From: Macrolepiota albuminosa | Taxonomy: Eukaryota > Basidiomycota > Agaricomycetes > Agaricales > Agaricaceae | Assembly: GCA_027475525.1 (NCBI GenBank) | Contig: JAMWFC010000107.1 | Span: forward strand, 186,001 to 250,000 | Length of the DNA: 64,000 nt | Direction: 5' to 3' | Shown here: piece by piece, positions 20,690 through 32,100 of the stretch | Position numbering within the stretch: the first letter of the stretch is position 1 | Layout of the letters: every line of letters starts with the position of its first letter | Translations under genes and position numbers: made by a program | The notes under the pieces: model-generated | Database searches by the model: none | What the model saw: the letters and a program-made list of their open reading frames with translations, nothing else | Told to the model about the DNA's origin: nothing

Positions 20690-23600
20690 TTCTCCAGAAA
20701 TCTCCGCCATGCCCCGAAGTGTCAGCTGGGAGTAATATTCTTTGTTGGAAAAGAAGGGCGATATACTGGTGATGGAGTGCATGTTGTTGTAGGTGAACTC
20801 AGCATGCCAGTCATCTTGCAAGTAGTTGACATATAGCTAGAAGTACTGCTTGAGGGATTGGCTAACTCTTTTGGTTTGGCCATTGATTTCTAGGTGGTAG
20901 GCAGTAGAGAAGTTAGTCTTTACTTCAAGGGCTTTATATAGGGAGGTCCAGAACTTGGACACCAGGAGCAGGCCACAGTTGGTGACTATGTCATCTAGGA
21001 GTCCATGTTTGGTGAAAATGTGCTCAAGAAATAGCCATGCAAAGTCTGGGGCAGTGTTTGTGGTATGGCAGAGTAGGAAGATGCCCTGTTTGGTTAGTTT
21101 GCACACAATAATGAGGATGGCATCAAACTCTTCTGATTCTGGGAGTTCAACAATGTGATCCATGAATATGGAGGACCAAGGGCATCATTTGATTGGCAAG
21201 GGTTTTAGCAGTCCATAGGGCCAGTATCAGAAGACCTTGGCCTGGAGGCAGGGCTCACATGATCAAATGTAGCAGGTCACATCCTTCTTCAATCCTGGCC
21301 AGAAGTAAGTTTAAAAGACAAGCTGAAGGATCTTATATATTATGGGTGTCTCCAGAGCTTGTGATCATGATGCTGGCAGAAAATGTCAAATCAAAGTTGT
21401 GTGTGATCTGGGATGTAGATGCAGCCATTCCAGAGGAGGAGTTTTTTGTTGGAGGACAAGGAGAACGTGAGACCTAGGTCAATTACATCAAGGAGGTTGC
21501 AGGGGTTGTGATTAGTAAAGTACTTGTCTTGGAGGGCCATGGCAGATCTGGCTCAAGTTTTCTTTGTTGTTTAATATCAGTACAGCATTCAAATGTTCAG
21601 AAGAGATCACCACACAATGGTTGAACACATTTTGTTCTGCCTCAAATGACTTCTTGGAGTAGATGTTGGGTTGCTGAATAAGTGCATCAGGTTTGGTTCT
21701 GAGTCGTCCCAGGTGGTACTGGATCATAAAGTTGTATTCTGAGGGAATTTTGGACCACTGGGCTGCCACCAACTGAGTTGCTTGGTCATGGTGAAGTACT
21801 GGAAGTTGTTTTGATCCAAGTAGACCTGCATCTGATGCTGGGCCCCTTCAAAATAGGCTCACCACTGCTTGAAGGCCTTGACAATGGCAAGGAGTTCCTT
21901 GTTGTAGATGTTGTAGTTGAGCTCAGCATTGATCATGGACCAGGTGTAGAAGGCAACTGGCCAGGGTTCCCTACTATCAGGTTCTATCTGCAAAAGAATC
22001 CTGGCAATGGCATAGTCAGAGGCATTGCACTCCAGGATAATTGGGAGAGTAGAGTCATAGTGCCAGAGTACAGGGGTGGCTGTGAAGGCCTCCTTGAGCA
22101 GATTAAAGATGCTCTGGCACTTACTATCCTAGTTCTATGCAATGTCCTTATATATGAGCCAGTTGAGGGGTTTTGTGATGCTAGAGTAGTTGTCTATGAA
22201 TCTCTAATAGAAGTTAGCAAAACACAGGAACAACTGTACTTCCTTGACACTCTGGAGTTGTGGCCAGTTGATGATGGCTTTAACCATGTGAGGGTCTATG
22301 CAGACACTGTTTAAAGACATGATAACACTGAAATACTCAACTTTCTTGGTGTGGAACAAACACTTCTTGAGCTTGGCTTGGAGGTTATGCTCCTGAAGGT
22401 GTTCCAGAACTTGCCAGACATGCTTCTGGTGATCTTTCTTTGAGTTGGAGTAGATGAGAATGTTGTCCAGGTCAATAACAAAGACATTGCTTATGTTGTA
22501 GAAGATGTTGTTTATGAAGTATTGGAACGTGGCAGGAGAGTTAGTCATTCTGCAAGGCATTACAAGATACTCAAACAGACCATACTACATGCAGAACACA
22601 GTTTTCCACTCATATCCCAGGGCGATGTGGACATTGTTGTAACTAGAGCAGAGGTCAATCTTTGTGTAGACCTTGGTGCTGTGGAGTTGGTCAACCAGAT
22701 TGCTAATGAGCAGAAGTGGATAGCAGTTCTTCTTGATGATCTTATTAAGTCCTCTGTAGTCAACACAGAGTCAGAGTGACCTGTCCTTCTTCTTGGCAAA
22801 TACATAGAACCAGAGCTCTGGCAGTGGAGGCTAAGGGGCAGATGAAGCCTTTTCCAAGCATTTTGTTGAGATAGTCTTTGAGAGTGCGGAGTTCAACTTC
22901 TGACATGTTGTACACTTTGCCAAAGGGCAGGGAGGCCCCTTCTTCAAGGTCAATCATATGGTTGTAGAGGCAGTAAGGGGAAATCTCCTTGGCATCTCTT
23001 TCAGAGAACATGTCAGCAAATTCATGGTACTCCAGAGAAACTACTTCTTGTAGGATCTGCTCCTCAGTCTTTCTTTTCAGGGGAATAATATCTGTCTATA
23101 GATGTTTTTCCAGGACAGAGGGCAAGATGTGTAGCTGGAATGTGGGGGTCTCCTCTTGCATGAGGCAGGTGAAGGGGGTGGCCCCAATAATCTTGATATT
23201 GAGCACCTCCAGGTTGATTGGAGATATTGGTCTGCAAGTCAGAACAGGAGTGGCATATATTTGAGACTAGTTTGGATAACTTGGCCCCTTGTACTTGCTT
23301 TGAAGAATGTTGGGGATTTGATTGGGGATCTTGCAGACCTAGGTGAGTATTGGGGGTGTGGCCAAAGATGTCTGGCTGGGGGGCATGGGATTTGTTCTGG
23401 ATATTGGAGATTTGGGTATTGGCTCACTTTTGAGGGCCTAGAGGTGTACAGTGGTTGTCAGGTGGGCCTTGAGCCCTGAAAACATCATGGTAAGCATTCT
23501 CCAGTCAATGTTGGAGTTCATGTCCTGTAGCCAGAGTAGTCCGAATGCCAGCAGGGTCGAGTCATGAAGTTACATGACTAGGAAGTCTGACATGAACTCA

Positions 23601-24335
23601 AAGCTATTGTTCAGGGTCACATGACCCAAGTGAGACCTTTTGATGGGGCTGGAGGAGAAAGGAGTGCTGTTGAGCCATTGCAGGTTCAGAGGTTGTTTAA
23701 GACGGTCATGGAAGAGGTTGAGGGCATCACTGATGAAGGCTCCAGTGGCTCCGCTATTAATGAAGGCCAGTAGGGGTCCCAAGGCACCGTTCAACCTGGC
23801 ATTGATGACAAAGAATTATGATGAGCAAGACTAGAGCCTAGGGAATCACGTGGCTTTATTTGGGAGGTCCTTCAGGGTCAGATTGGGGCTTGGGAGGTTG
23901 AGGATGTCAAAGGGAAACTATTTGTTATTGGTTGTTGGCTCCTGATTCAAGCAGAGAGTGAGGTGTTACTAGTCAATGTAAGGATTAGTGTCCCAGAGCC
24001 AGGGGAGCTCCAGGATCAGAGGTGAAGAGAGGTGGAGTTTGGTTATCAGCATCAAAAGAGTGTGAGTCTGTCTGTTGGCAAAGGTAACAGGCACATGCAC
24101 AAAGCAAGTTATATCCCCAGCTGCAGGGGTGTCTCCAATGAAGAGGCAGAGTCAGATGGAGACCAGGAGTTTTTGAGCTAGTTCCAGAGCAAAGAAAGAC
24201 CATGCTTTGTTGATGAAGTTGTCTGTGATGCCACTGTTGACAAGAGTGTTGAGGGGATCTCTGGAAGGGGTAATGTGGATTTTCAAGAGAAGGAAGTGCA
24301 AGAAGTGGGAGGGTAGATAAGCCATGAGGATGTTC
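20690..24335 (-). mobile_element. Gypsy copy F: decayed pol (two protease regions, RT, RNase H, integrase)
   Basis: Reading the minus strand from right to left, the first protease-like region has VNSGITDNFINKAWSF (near 24180-24240) and the second has INSGATGAFISDALNLF (near 23720-23770). RT follows: [20 protein letters not shown], then MPCRMTNSPATFQYF and VIDLDNILIYSNSKKDH in place of the usual YLDD box. RNase H and linker sequences at 22200-21510 follow, then integrase DHIVELPESEEFDAILIIV and YHLEINGQTKRVSQSLKQYF. Many transitions, frame breaks and stops make it dead; both protease aspartates read N (D to N, a G-to-A change). Compared with copy A it is the same family with heavy decay. Integrase is cut short at about 20700, and gag has been replaced at 24345 by LTR sequence. 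Confidence 0.85.
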
Positions 24336-24344
24336 TGTGTGAGT

Positions 24345-24722
24345 GCTATTGCATGAAGGTGAGAGACTGAAAGAAAGATTGAAGTGAGACTTAGAGAGCC
24401 GGAAAACTGAGGAGAGTAAGAAGATAAATTGAATAGAGGTTACAAGACAGACAAGAGAGGATAGAGATAGAAATTATAGCAATATCAAGACTACCGAGAT
24501 GGGTTACTGGCTGCGAGCTAAATACTCCAGATGGTTAAGGTCTGGGTCATCCGGATGAGTTCTAGGTGTGGGTCCTATATGTTGTATTGTCCAGATATGG
24601 GTGTGGTGCCGGGGGTTGATTAGAGCAATTTATAGTGGCCCAGGGGTGCTACTGAGGACCCCCCACATGCTCTTGGTGTGAGGCTGCTGGCCTGGTAGGT
24701 GGCTTGTTTGACCTTGTATGGA
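24345..24722 (-). repeat. Partial GypA-type LTR
   Basis: This aligns with the interior of the LTR at 26152-26933 (AGTGAGACTTAGAGAG, GACAAGAGAG...ATAGCAATATCAAGACTACC, GGGTTACTGGCT, GTGGTTAAGG-like). Both termini are missing. It joins copy F on the left to an antisense-gene copy on the right at about 24722, so it marks a recombination or deletion junction. Confidence 0.75.
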
Positions 24723-26070
24723 ATTCAGCTAACATCTCGTAGTGCATGATGTGCGCTCATTGGGGGGTGTTGTGCATCTTTGAGGAACCAGTAGCAGGGT
24801 CTCGCAAGAATACATCAATGTGTGCATCCTGCCACTTTCAACATGAGAGGTGTTCTGTGGGATTTGGAGGGCACAGTGTACAGCAGAGGAGCAGGAATGA
24901 GACAAGGAGTGGGTCATGGAGTGGCTCTGGAAGGGTCAGGGCATGCAGACAAGAGTTGGGAGGGGTTCAGGAAGTGCAGCACCATCAGGGGGCCAGGGAC
25001 AGGAGAGGGGAGGTTCCATGTGCCGGCGTACTTGTGTGAAGAGTTGTCCCATTGTTTGTTTGTTATTGTCATCATTGTTGTCATCATCGTCGGACAAGAA
25101 GCAGGAGAGGCGGCAGGGGGCCAAGGGAAAAAGGAAGGCATCCCCTGAACTGGCAGATGGGAATCAGCAGCCTCTGGTCCGATGCCAGCATAGGTCCTTT
25201 GGGGTCCGGGAAGTTTGGAGTTGTGGGTTCCTCAGCCCTGGACCCAGGGCAATCCATGCCCTATCCATGCCCGGGCTGTTGTCTGAGTTTAGCACTGGAC
25301 TGGCCATGGTGTGTCAACATCAGCTTGAGGAGGTGGGTGTTTGGGAGCACCAATTGTTGGTACAGTTGTGAGAGACATATGCAGAGTTGCAAAGGGAGAG
25401 GAGGCTTTGGGAAGATGCACAATTGGAGAGGGGGAAGCTTCTCTGGGCCTGGGAGGTATTGAAGGCAGAGGTGGCTGGTCTCAGGGCTCGGCTGGAGCAA
25501 GGGGATGGGCAGGTGCCTGGGGCCGAGGCACAGGAGACAAGGGAGTGGGAGTTGTGGGATCTGCTCAGGAGGGTGGAGAGGGCACAGGTGAGCCTAGTTT
25601 GCCAGAGGAGTTGGTTAGTGGAGAGTATGGCGGCTGCTCAGGAGGAAGCAATGTGTGAGTAGCTTTCCCTATCCTCTGGGCTTTTATTGACTGCACAGGC
25701 TGGGCATGGGAGCACTGCCTCCTGTTGGACGGGGGGCCTCAGCCTACACCCTCATTTCTCAGAGGTTGGCATCAGGGGTGGATCCTGCCTCAGGCGAGGT
25801 CATCCAGGGGGTTGGCCAACTGGGGCGGCTCCTTGCTGTCCACCAAAGGTGAAACCCCATAGTTCTGGAGACTTGGGTGGAGGTAGCAGTGGATACAGGG
25901 GAGCCCCTTCTCTTATATGACAACAGGGTGGCGGTGGTGGTGGTGGCAATGGAGGCAGCAGCAGCAGCAGCAGCGGGGTCAGGAGTGAGTGGATTGGCTG
26001 GGTTGGAGGATGCGGGGACTCCAGCAGTGGTAGGGGAGGGGTTTAGCGGGACCCTGGCATTGTAGGTTTC
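24722..26070 (+). pseudogene. Antisense Zn2Cys6-like/coiled-coil gene, truncated copy
   Basis: This is the diverged partner of the gene at 27080-28958. The cysteine module reads C-x2-C-x6-C (from CMMCAHW) then 15 residues and MCASCHFQHERC, the same spacing as the other copy. At the position where the other copy has TGA this one reads lysine (SRKNTSMC). Downstream are matching acidic and coiled-coil segments (around 25380-25650) and a Gly/Val-rich end with a poly-Ala tract (near 25970). The first two exons are missing at the junction with LTR sequence. Several frame changes argue that it is not functional. It lies plus-strand, antisense to the adjacent gypsy pol genes, and is followed by the LTR at 26152. 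Confidence 0.6.
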
Positions 26071-26151
26071 TTGGTCCGGGGGTCCACCTGGTCTCCCTAT
26101 TTCTTGTAGTTGTATGCTATAATGTATGCTAGCCTGTATATACCTCTTCAG

Positions 26152-26933
26152 TGTCAGGTTCCGCTGACGACGGGGGCCTCCAGGGGCAAGTGGGTCCTTA
26201 CTAGGCGGACTCGAAGTCTACGGAGAGTCTCCGGTTGAGTTCCGGAGTTTTGGGTGGGGCATGGGGTGGTTACGAAGCGCCAGAGTTCGTAGGAAGAGGT
26301 GGAGCAGGATCCTGGGCTAAGTCCAGAGTACAGAGCGGGAATGGGCAGAGCCTTGCTAGGGTGGAGGCGAGGAGGGGTGATCGGAAAAAGAGACTGAGAC
26401 CGGGAGACTGAGACTGGAACCGGGAGACTAAGTTAGAATTGAAGTGAGACTTTTAGAGGGCCGAGAGACTTGAGAGAGTAAGACAGATAGATTGAGATAA
26501 GTACGAAGTAGACAAGAGAGTATAGAGACAAGTTTATAGCAATATCAAGACTACCATAACAGTTTACTGGCTACCAGCTATATACCTTTGGTGGTTAAGG
26601 TCCGGGGCGTCTGGGTAAGTTCCAGGGCTAGGTTTCGTGTGTCCAGTCCTGTGCGCTGTATTGTCCCGGTTGAGTCCTGTGCGGCGTATTGTCCGGGTGC
26701 AGGTGTGGCGCCGGGGGATCGGTCGGGCCCCATTGGTTGGTACAGGGTGGACAGCCGGGCGATCGACGGGGCCCGGGGTACAGGGTGCGGGCGCCGGGGT
26801 GGGTCCCCTGACTGGGTGGGCGCCCGCGTGAGTCATGAGGGCCCCGGGGTGCGGGCGAGGAGTCGGGGCACGTCGGGGTTCACGTGGTGTGTTGGGGTGG
26901 CGGGCCGGGGTGACGGGGTGATGAGTCGTGACA
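26152..26933 (-). repeat. 3' LTR of gypsy copy A
   Basis: On the minus strand it runs from TGTCACGACTCATCACC to GCGGAACCTGACA, with the TG...CA ends of an LTR and matching TGTCA/TGACA termini. Length 782 bp. It lies downstream of the copy A pol in the correct orientation. Related but diverged LTRs lie at 38873, 40663 and 57174. The 5' partner is missing because copy A is truncated at 35640. Confidence 0.8.
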
Positions 26934-27079
26934 TCACCCCCCCTGTAGCTCCGAGACCCTCGAGGCAGTGGTGGCTGTGCAGCTTTGGCATGGGACCCAA
27001 AGTCGAAGCGCGAAGCGTGATGCCATCAGTTTGAGGCCTAGAAAAAGACAAAATTTTTTTTTGCCACTCCCCATTTGTC

Positions 27080-28958
27080 ATGTCACGTCCTTCTACGCCC
27101 CTCCGCTCCCCTACCCCCCCTCCTGCTGGAGATGACACCCTGTCGTCCTGGCAGGAGTACGATCGGCACTGGGGGGAGTATGATCGGCAGCGGAATTGCC
27201 AGTGGATTAGTAAAATGGCCCGTGAGTGTCCGACGTCATTACCTGTCCTTATTGTTCAATTGTCGCAGGCTCCGTGGGTTCCGGTTCTCGTCCAGCTGCC
27301 AGGTCTTCATCTCTGGGCGGCCCTTCGATCCCTCCTGTGGTGGCCGGGCCATCCGGGGCACTGCAGGGGTCTCCCTCCTGTCCTCCTGGGTCGTCGTCTC
27401 GGTCCGACCGCCCATCTCTCGGGATAGGGGAGGTGTGGCCTGTCCCGGAGGCGCAGCGTGTCCCTCAAGATCAGGTGACGCCGGAGCAATTCGCGGCTGC
27501 ACAGGGGCGTTTCCGTGGGGACCCAGCGTGCAGGTGGTGCGAGGCTGCAGTGAGTGTCGTCCGGGGTTGTCCGGAGTTCTCCTGACTTCTCGTAGTGCAT
27601 AATGTGTGCGTGCAGGGGGGTGACCTGTGAGTTTGAGGAGCCGGTGGTGGGGGCGCGTTGAGACACCTCAATGTGCGCGGCTTGCCGTTTGTGTCATGAG
27701 CGGTGTTTGGTGGGGCTGGCTTGGAGGGCGCGGTGCATGGCGCAGGAGCAGGGTTGGGGGGAAGAGTGGGTGTTGGAGCGACTGCGGAGGGTTCAGGGGA
27801 CTCGTACGAGGACAAGGGCGAGGGGTCCATTGACGGGTGCCATGCCATCCAGGGGCCAAGGAGGAGAGGGGGCCCCAGTGCGTTGGCGTCGCGCCAAGTG
27901 TCCGGCTGTGATGCGCTCGTCGGATGACGAGCTGGAGGCGCCCCGCTGGGACAAGGGCAAGCGACGAGCCTCGCCTGAGCATTCGGATGAGGACGAGCAA
28001 CCCCCCACTTGTCGCCAGAGAAGGTCCTCTGGGTCCCCAATTGCGGGTCCCTCGAGGTCTGGTGGGGAGGTGCCCCTGCCTGACATGGACCGACCCAATC
28101 CTGACGCCGCTCCCGAGCCTGAGGTTGAGCCTGATGTCGGGAGTGTGGCATTGTACCGCCACCGGCTGGAGGACTCAGAAATCCGGGAGCATCGTCTGAC
28201 AGCGAGGCTCCGGGAGACATACTCGGAGGTTCAGCGGGAGAGGAGGCTTCAGGAGGACTTGCAGGCCGAGCGGAAGGTGGAGAGGGAGTTGGCGACCCGG
28301 GCTTGAGTGGCACTGGAGGAGGAGGTCACAGCCTTGTGGGCTCGACTGGAGCAAGGGGATGGTTGTTTGCTGGGGGCCGAGGCGCAGGAGACGAGGGCGG
28401 CGGAGTTACGGGAGCTGTTGGGAAGGGTAGAGGGGGTGCAGGCGAGCTTGGTCCATCAGAGGGGTTGGCTGGTAGGGAGCATGGCTGCTGCCCGGGGCGA
28501 GGCGATGCATAAGTGGGCAGCCTCTCCCTCCGGGCCCCCGACTAACTGCTTCGGGCTGGGCACGGGAGCATCGGCTCCTGTTAGATGGTGGCACCTCGGT
28601 GCACGCCTCCATCTTCCAGGGGCTGTCCTCGGTGTCTGGTCTGGTCCCTGGCGAGGTGATGCAGTGTGTCAGTCACCTGGGGCGCCTGCTGACGGCCCAC
28701 CAGAGGCGGAACCCCGTGGTCCCTGGGACCTGGGTGGAAGTAGCGGTGGATGCTGGAGAGGGTGGCGGCGGTGGTGGCGGCTATGGAGGCGGCAGTGGCG
28801 GCAGAGTCAGGAGTGAGCGCTTTGGGAGTCCCTGGGGAGTCGGGCCCGTCGATGATGGGGGGTTCCAGTGGGGCATCGGGGGTGTCAGGAGCGTCGGGGT
28901 CAGGGGTGTAGACTTTCTTGGTCCCGAAGTCATTATTTTCTTGTCTGTTGTCCTATAA
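27080..28958 (+). pseudogene. Antisense Zn2Cys6-like, coiled-coil gene inside gypsy copy A
   Basis: Exons 27080-27221, 27269-27549 and one from 27596 join in phase (first donor GTGAGT). The N-terminus is MSRPSTPLRSPTPPPAGDD with a SSWQEYDRHWGEYDRQRN helix. Exons 2 and 3 form CRWC, then C-x2-C-x6-C-x15-C-x2-C-x6-C (CIMC...MCAACRLCHERC), close to a fungal Zn(II)2Cys6 binuclear cluster. Next come RSSDDELEAPRWDKGKRRAS (acidic then basic), a long coiled coil (LRETYSEVQRERRLQEDLQ), REHRLLLDGG and a GLVPGEVMQCVSHLGRLLTA helix before a Gly-rich tail. TGA codons at 27659 and 28304 interrupt this copy. Position: between the end of pol and the 3' LTR, opposite strand. From memory, similar hypothetical proteins abound in Agaricomycetes. 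A DNA-binding role is inferred from the cysteine spacing only. Confidence 0.6.
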
Positions 28959-29110
28959 TGTAGTTTTTAGCTTGTATATACTGGCGACTTTAAGCACGTA
29001 ATGCAGGGAGATAGAAGAGAGAGAGAGAAACAAGGAACTTATTGGTGGGAGTTGAATCCCTGGTACTTCCAGAGGCAGGGGTTACGCCCTTGCAGCCATC
29101 TGTGGGACTC

Positions 29111-32100
29111 TCACCCTCGGGGGGGTCGGGGCTTGTCCAGGTGGGTCTCGTGAAAGTGTCGGAGCTTGCCGGGGGCATTCTTCAGGTTTGCCCGGGGCTC
29201 CCAGGTGTCGTCTTCTGGTCCATAGCCGGCCCACCGCACGAGGTAGTTCAGTCGTCCTCGGATCACTCGTGAGTCAAGGATGTGGTCGACTTTATAATGA
29301 TACTCGTTGTCCACCTCGAAGGGCGGGGGTTGGCCAGGGCGTTGCCCAGGAAAGGGCTTCAGGTCGTGCTTTTCAAGGAGTCAAACGTGGAACACGGAGT
29401 GGAGCCCTCGTAATCCCGGAGGGAGGTCCAGGCGGTAGGCGTGCAAGGATACCTTCCGGGTTATCTTGAAGGGGCCGAAACGCTTGTGATCGAGCTTCAC
29501 TGACGGTTGTCTTGTCCGGAGGTTGCATCGGTTGAGCCAAATGAGAGTACCGGAGCTCCAGTTGGGGGTGGTCTCTCGTCGGGAGTTGGCGTGCTTGGAA
29601 TAGGCCTGGTTGGCGATGTCAATTTTGTTCCGGAGGAATTCGTGGAGGGCCTGGAGGTCCTGGGCAACCTTGTGGGCGGCATGAGCGGGAATATTTCGGA
29701 GGGACAGGGTTAGTTGGGGGTGGTACCCCTTATTAGCAAAGAAGGGGAATATCCCCGTGGCGGAGTGGGGGGTGTTGTTGTAGGTGAACAAGGCGAGGGG
29801 AAGTTCGGTGTGCCAGTCGTTTTGGAGGTAGTTCATGTAGATCCGGAGGTACTGTTCCAGGGTCTGATTGACCCGTTCGGTTTGTCCGTTGGTTTCCAGG
29901 TGGTATGCGGTAGAGAGGTTGACGCAGACACTGAGGGCCTTGCAGAGGGACGTCCAGAATTTGGAAATGAAGAGGGGACCCGGTCGGAGACGACGTTGTG
30001 GGAGAGTCTGTGCTCCGAGAACACGTGTTCCAGGAAGAGCCAGACGAAACTCGGGGCGTCGTTGGTGGTGTGACAGGGAATAAAGATGGCTTGCTTCGTG
30101 AGTTGGCACACGATGACGAGGACAGCATCGAAGCCTTCCGACTCTGGGAGTTCAATGATGTGGTCCATGGAGATGGACGACCACGGGCGTCTCCCGATGG
30201 GCAGGGGCTTGTGGCGGGGAACTTTGGCCCAGAGGCACGGTTCGCAGGCTCGGACGTATCGGGTGACATCCTTCTTTATCCCTGGCCAAAAGTAAGTATG
30301 TGAGACAAGCTGGAGGGTCTTACGTATCCCCGGGTGTCCCCAGAGCTTATGGTCGTGGTGCTGTCGGAGGATGTCAAGGCGGATGTTCTTGTGATCCGGG
30401 GCGTAGATACGGCCATTGCGGAGGAGTAGTTTGCCGTCGAGAGAAAGGGTGAAAGAGGGGTCGGGAGGGGGTTCGTTGGCGGAGGGGTTCCAGGGTTCAT
30501 ACCGGGTGAAATAGTCATCTCGAGGTGATTCCCGGATCTGTTTCAGGATTTCTTCCTCGTTCAAGATCAGTACTGCATTCAAATGTTTGGGGGGGATTAC
30601 CATGCAATGGTTGAAGGTGTTTTGCTCCGTCTCAAAGGACTTCTTGGGATAGACGTCCGGACGTCGAGTTAGGGCGTCGGGTTTGGCTCCAAGTCGTCCG
30701 GGGTGGTAGTGGATGGTAAAGTCGTATTCGGATAGAACTTCAGACCACCGAGCCTGTCTTCGGCTGAGAAGTTTGGTGGTCGTGAAGTACTGAAGGTTGT
30801 TGTGGTCCGAGTACACTTGGATCCGGTGGGGGGTCCCTTCGAGGTAGGCTCGCCATTGCTTGAAGGCTTCAATGATCGCGAGGAGTTCCTTGACATAGAT
30901 GTCATAGTTGAGCTCGGCCGGGATCATAGATCGGGTATAGAAAGCCACGGGTCGGAGTTCCTGGTTGTCCGGTCCCATCTGCAAGAGGATACCTGCGATA
31001 GCGTAGTCGGAGGCGTCGCACTCCAGGACAACTGGGAGGGCGGGGTCGTAGTGCCGGAGGATTGGGGCTGAAGTGAAAGCTTCCTTGAGTAAGGTGAACG
31101 CACTTTGGCACTTACTGTCCCACCTCCAGGGGGTGTCCTTCCTGGTTAACTGGTTGAGGAATTTGGTGATAGCGGAGTAGTTGTCGATGAAGCGTTGGTA
31201 GAAGTTTGCGAACCCGAGGAAGGATTGCACTTCCCTGACGTTCTTCGGAGGCGGCCAATTGAGGATTGCTTCGACCTTTGCAGGGTCCATGTGAACTCCG
31301 TCTGGGGTGACGATGACGCCGAGGTATTCGACTTCTGTAGTGTGGAATGAGCACTTCTCCGGTTTCGCATGTAGGTTGTAGCTTCAGAGTCGTTCGAGAA
31401 CTTGTCGGACGTGGACTCGGTGTTTGTCGAGGGAGTCCGAATAGATCAGGATATCGTCCAGGTAGACAATGACGAAGACGTCGTTCATGTCGTGGAAGAT
31501 GTCGTTCATAAAGTACTGGAAGGTCGCGGGGGAGTTAGTCATTCTGAATGGCATTACCAGATACTCAAAGAGGCCGTAACAGGTGTGGAAGGCCGTTTTC
31601 CATTCATGTCCCGGGGCAATCCGGACGTTGTTGTAGCCGGATCGGAGGTCAATCTTTGAGTAAACCTTGGCTTTGCTGAGTCGGTTGACAAGGTCTCCAA
31701 TGAAGGGTAGGGGATACCGGTTCTTCTTGGTGATTTTGTTCAAGCCCCGGTAGTTGACGCAGAGGCGCAGAGATCCATCTTTCTTCTTGGCGAAGAGGAC
31801 TGGTGCTCCGGCAGCGGAGATTGAAGCGTGGATAAACCCCTTTCCCAGCATGTCGTCGAGGTAATCCTTGAGTGCACGGAGCTTGGCCTCGGACATGTTG
31901 TAGACTTTGCCAAGTAGGGGATTCGTGCCATCCTTGAGGTCGATCTTGTGGCCGTATGGCTGATGCGGGGGGAGGTCCTTGGCGCTACCTTCGGAGAAGA
32001 CGTCAGCAAACTCGTAATACTCTGGGGGAACAACTTCGGTGAGGAGTTGGTCTTCAGTCTTAGCGCCGGGGCCGGTGTTTTCGGCCCAGAGGTGTTCCTT

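Noticed and set aside
27471..28313. A 280-codon Pro-rich minus-strand frame
   Set aside because: It is the reverse of the Zn2Cys6-like gene exons; the plus strand has splice sites, conserved cysteines and a homologous copy, whereas the minus frame has only low-complexity Pro/Ser sequence.
29042..29272. A tRNA-like or structured RNA in the sequence around 29050-29110
   Set aside because: No acceptor stem, anticodon arm or consistent pairing could be drawn; the stretch is simply sequence downstream of the chromodomain.
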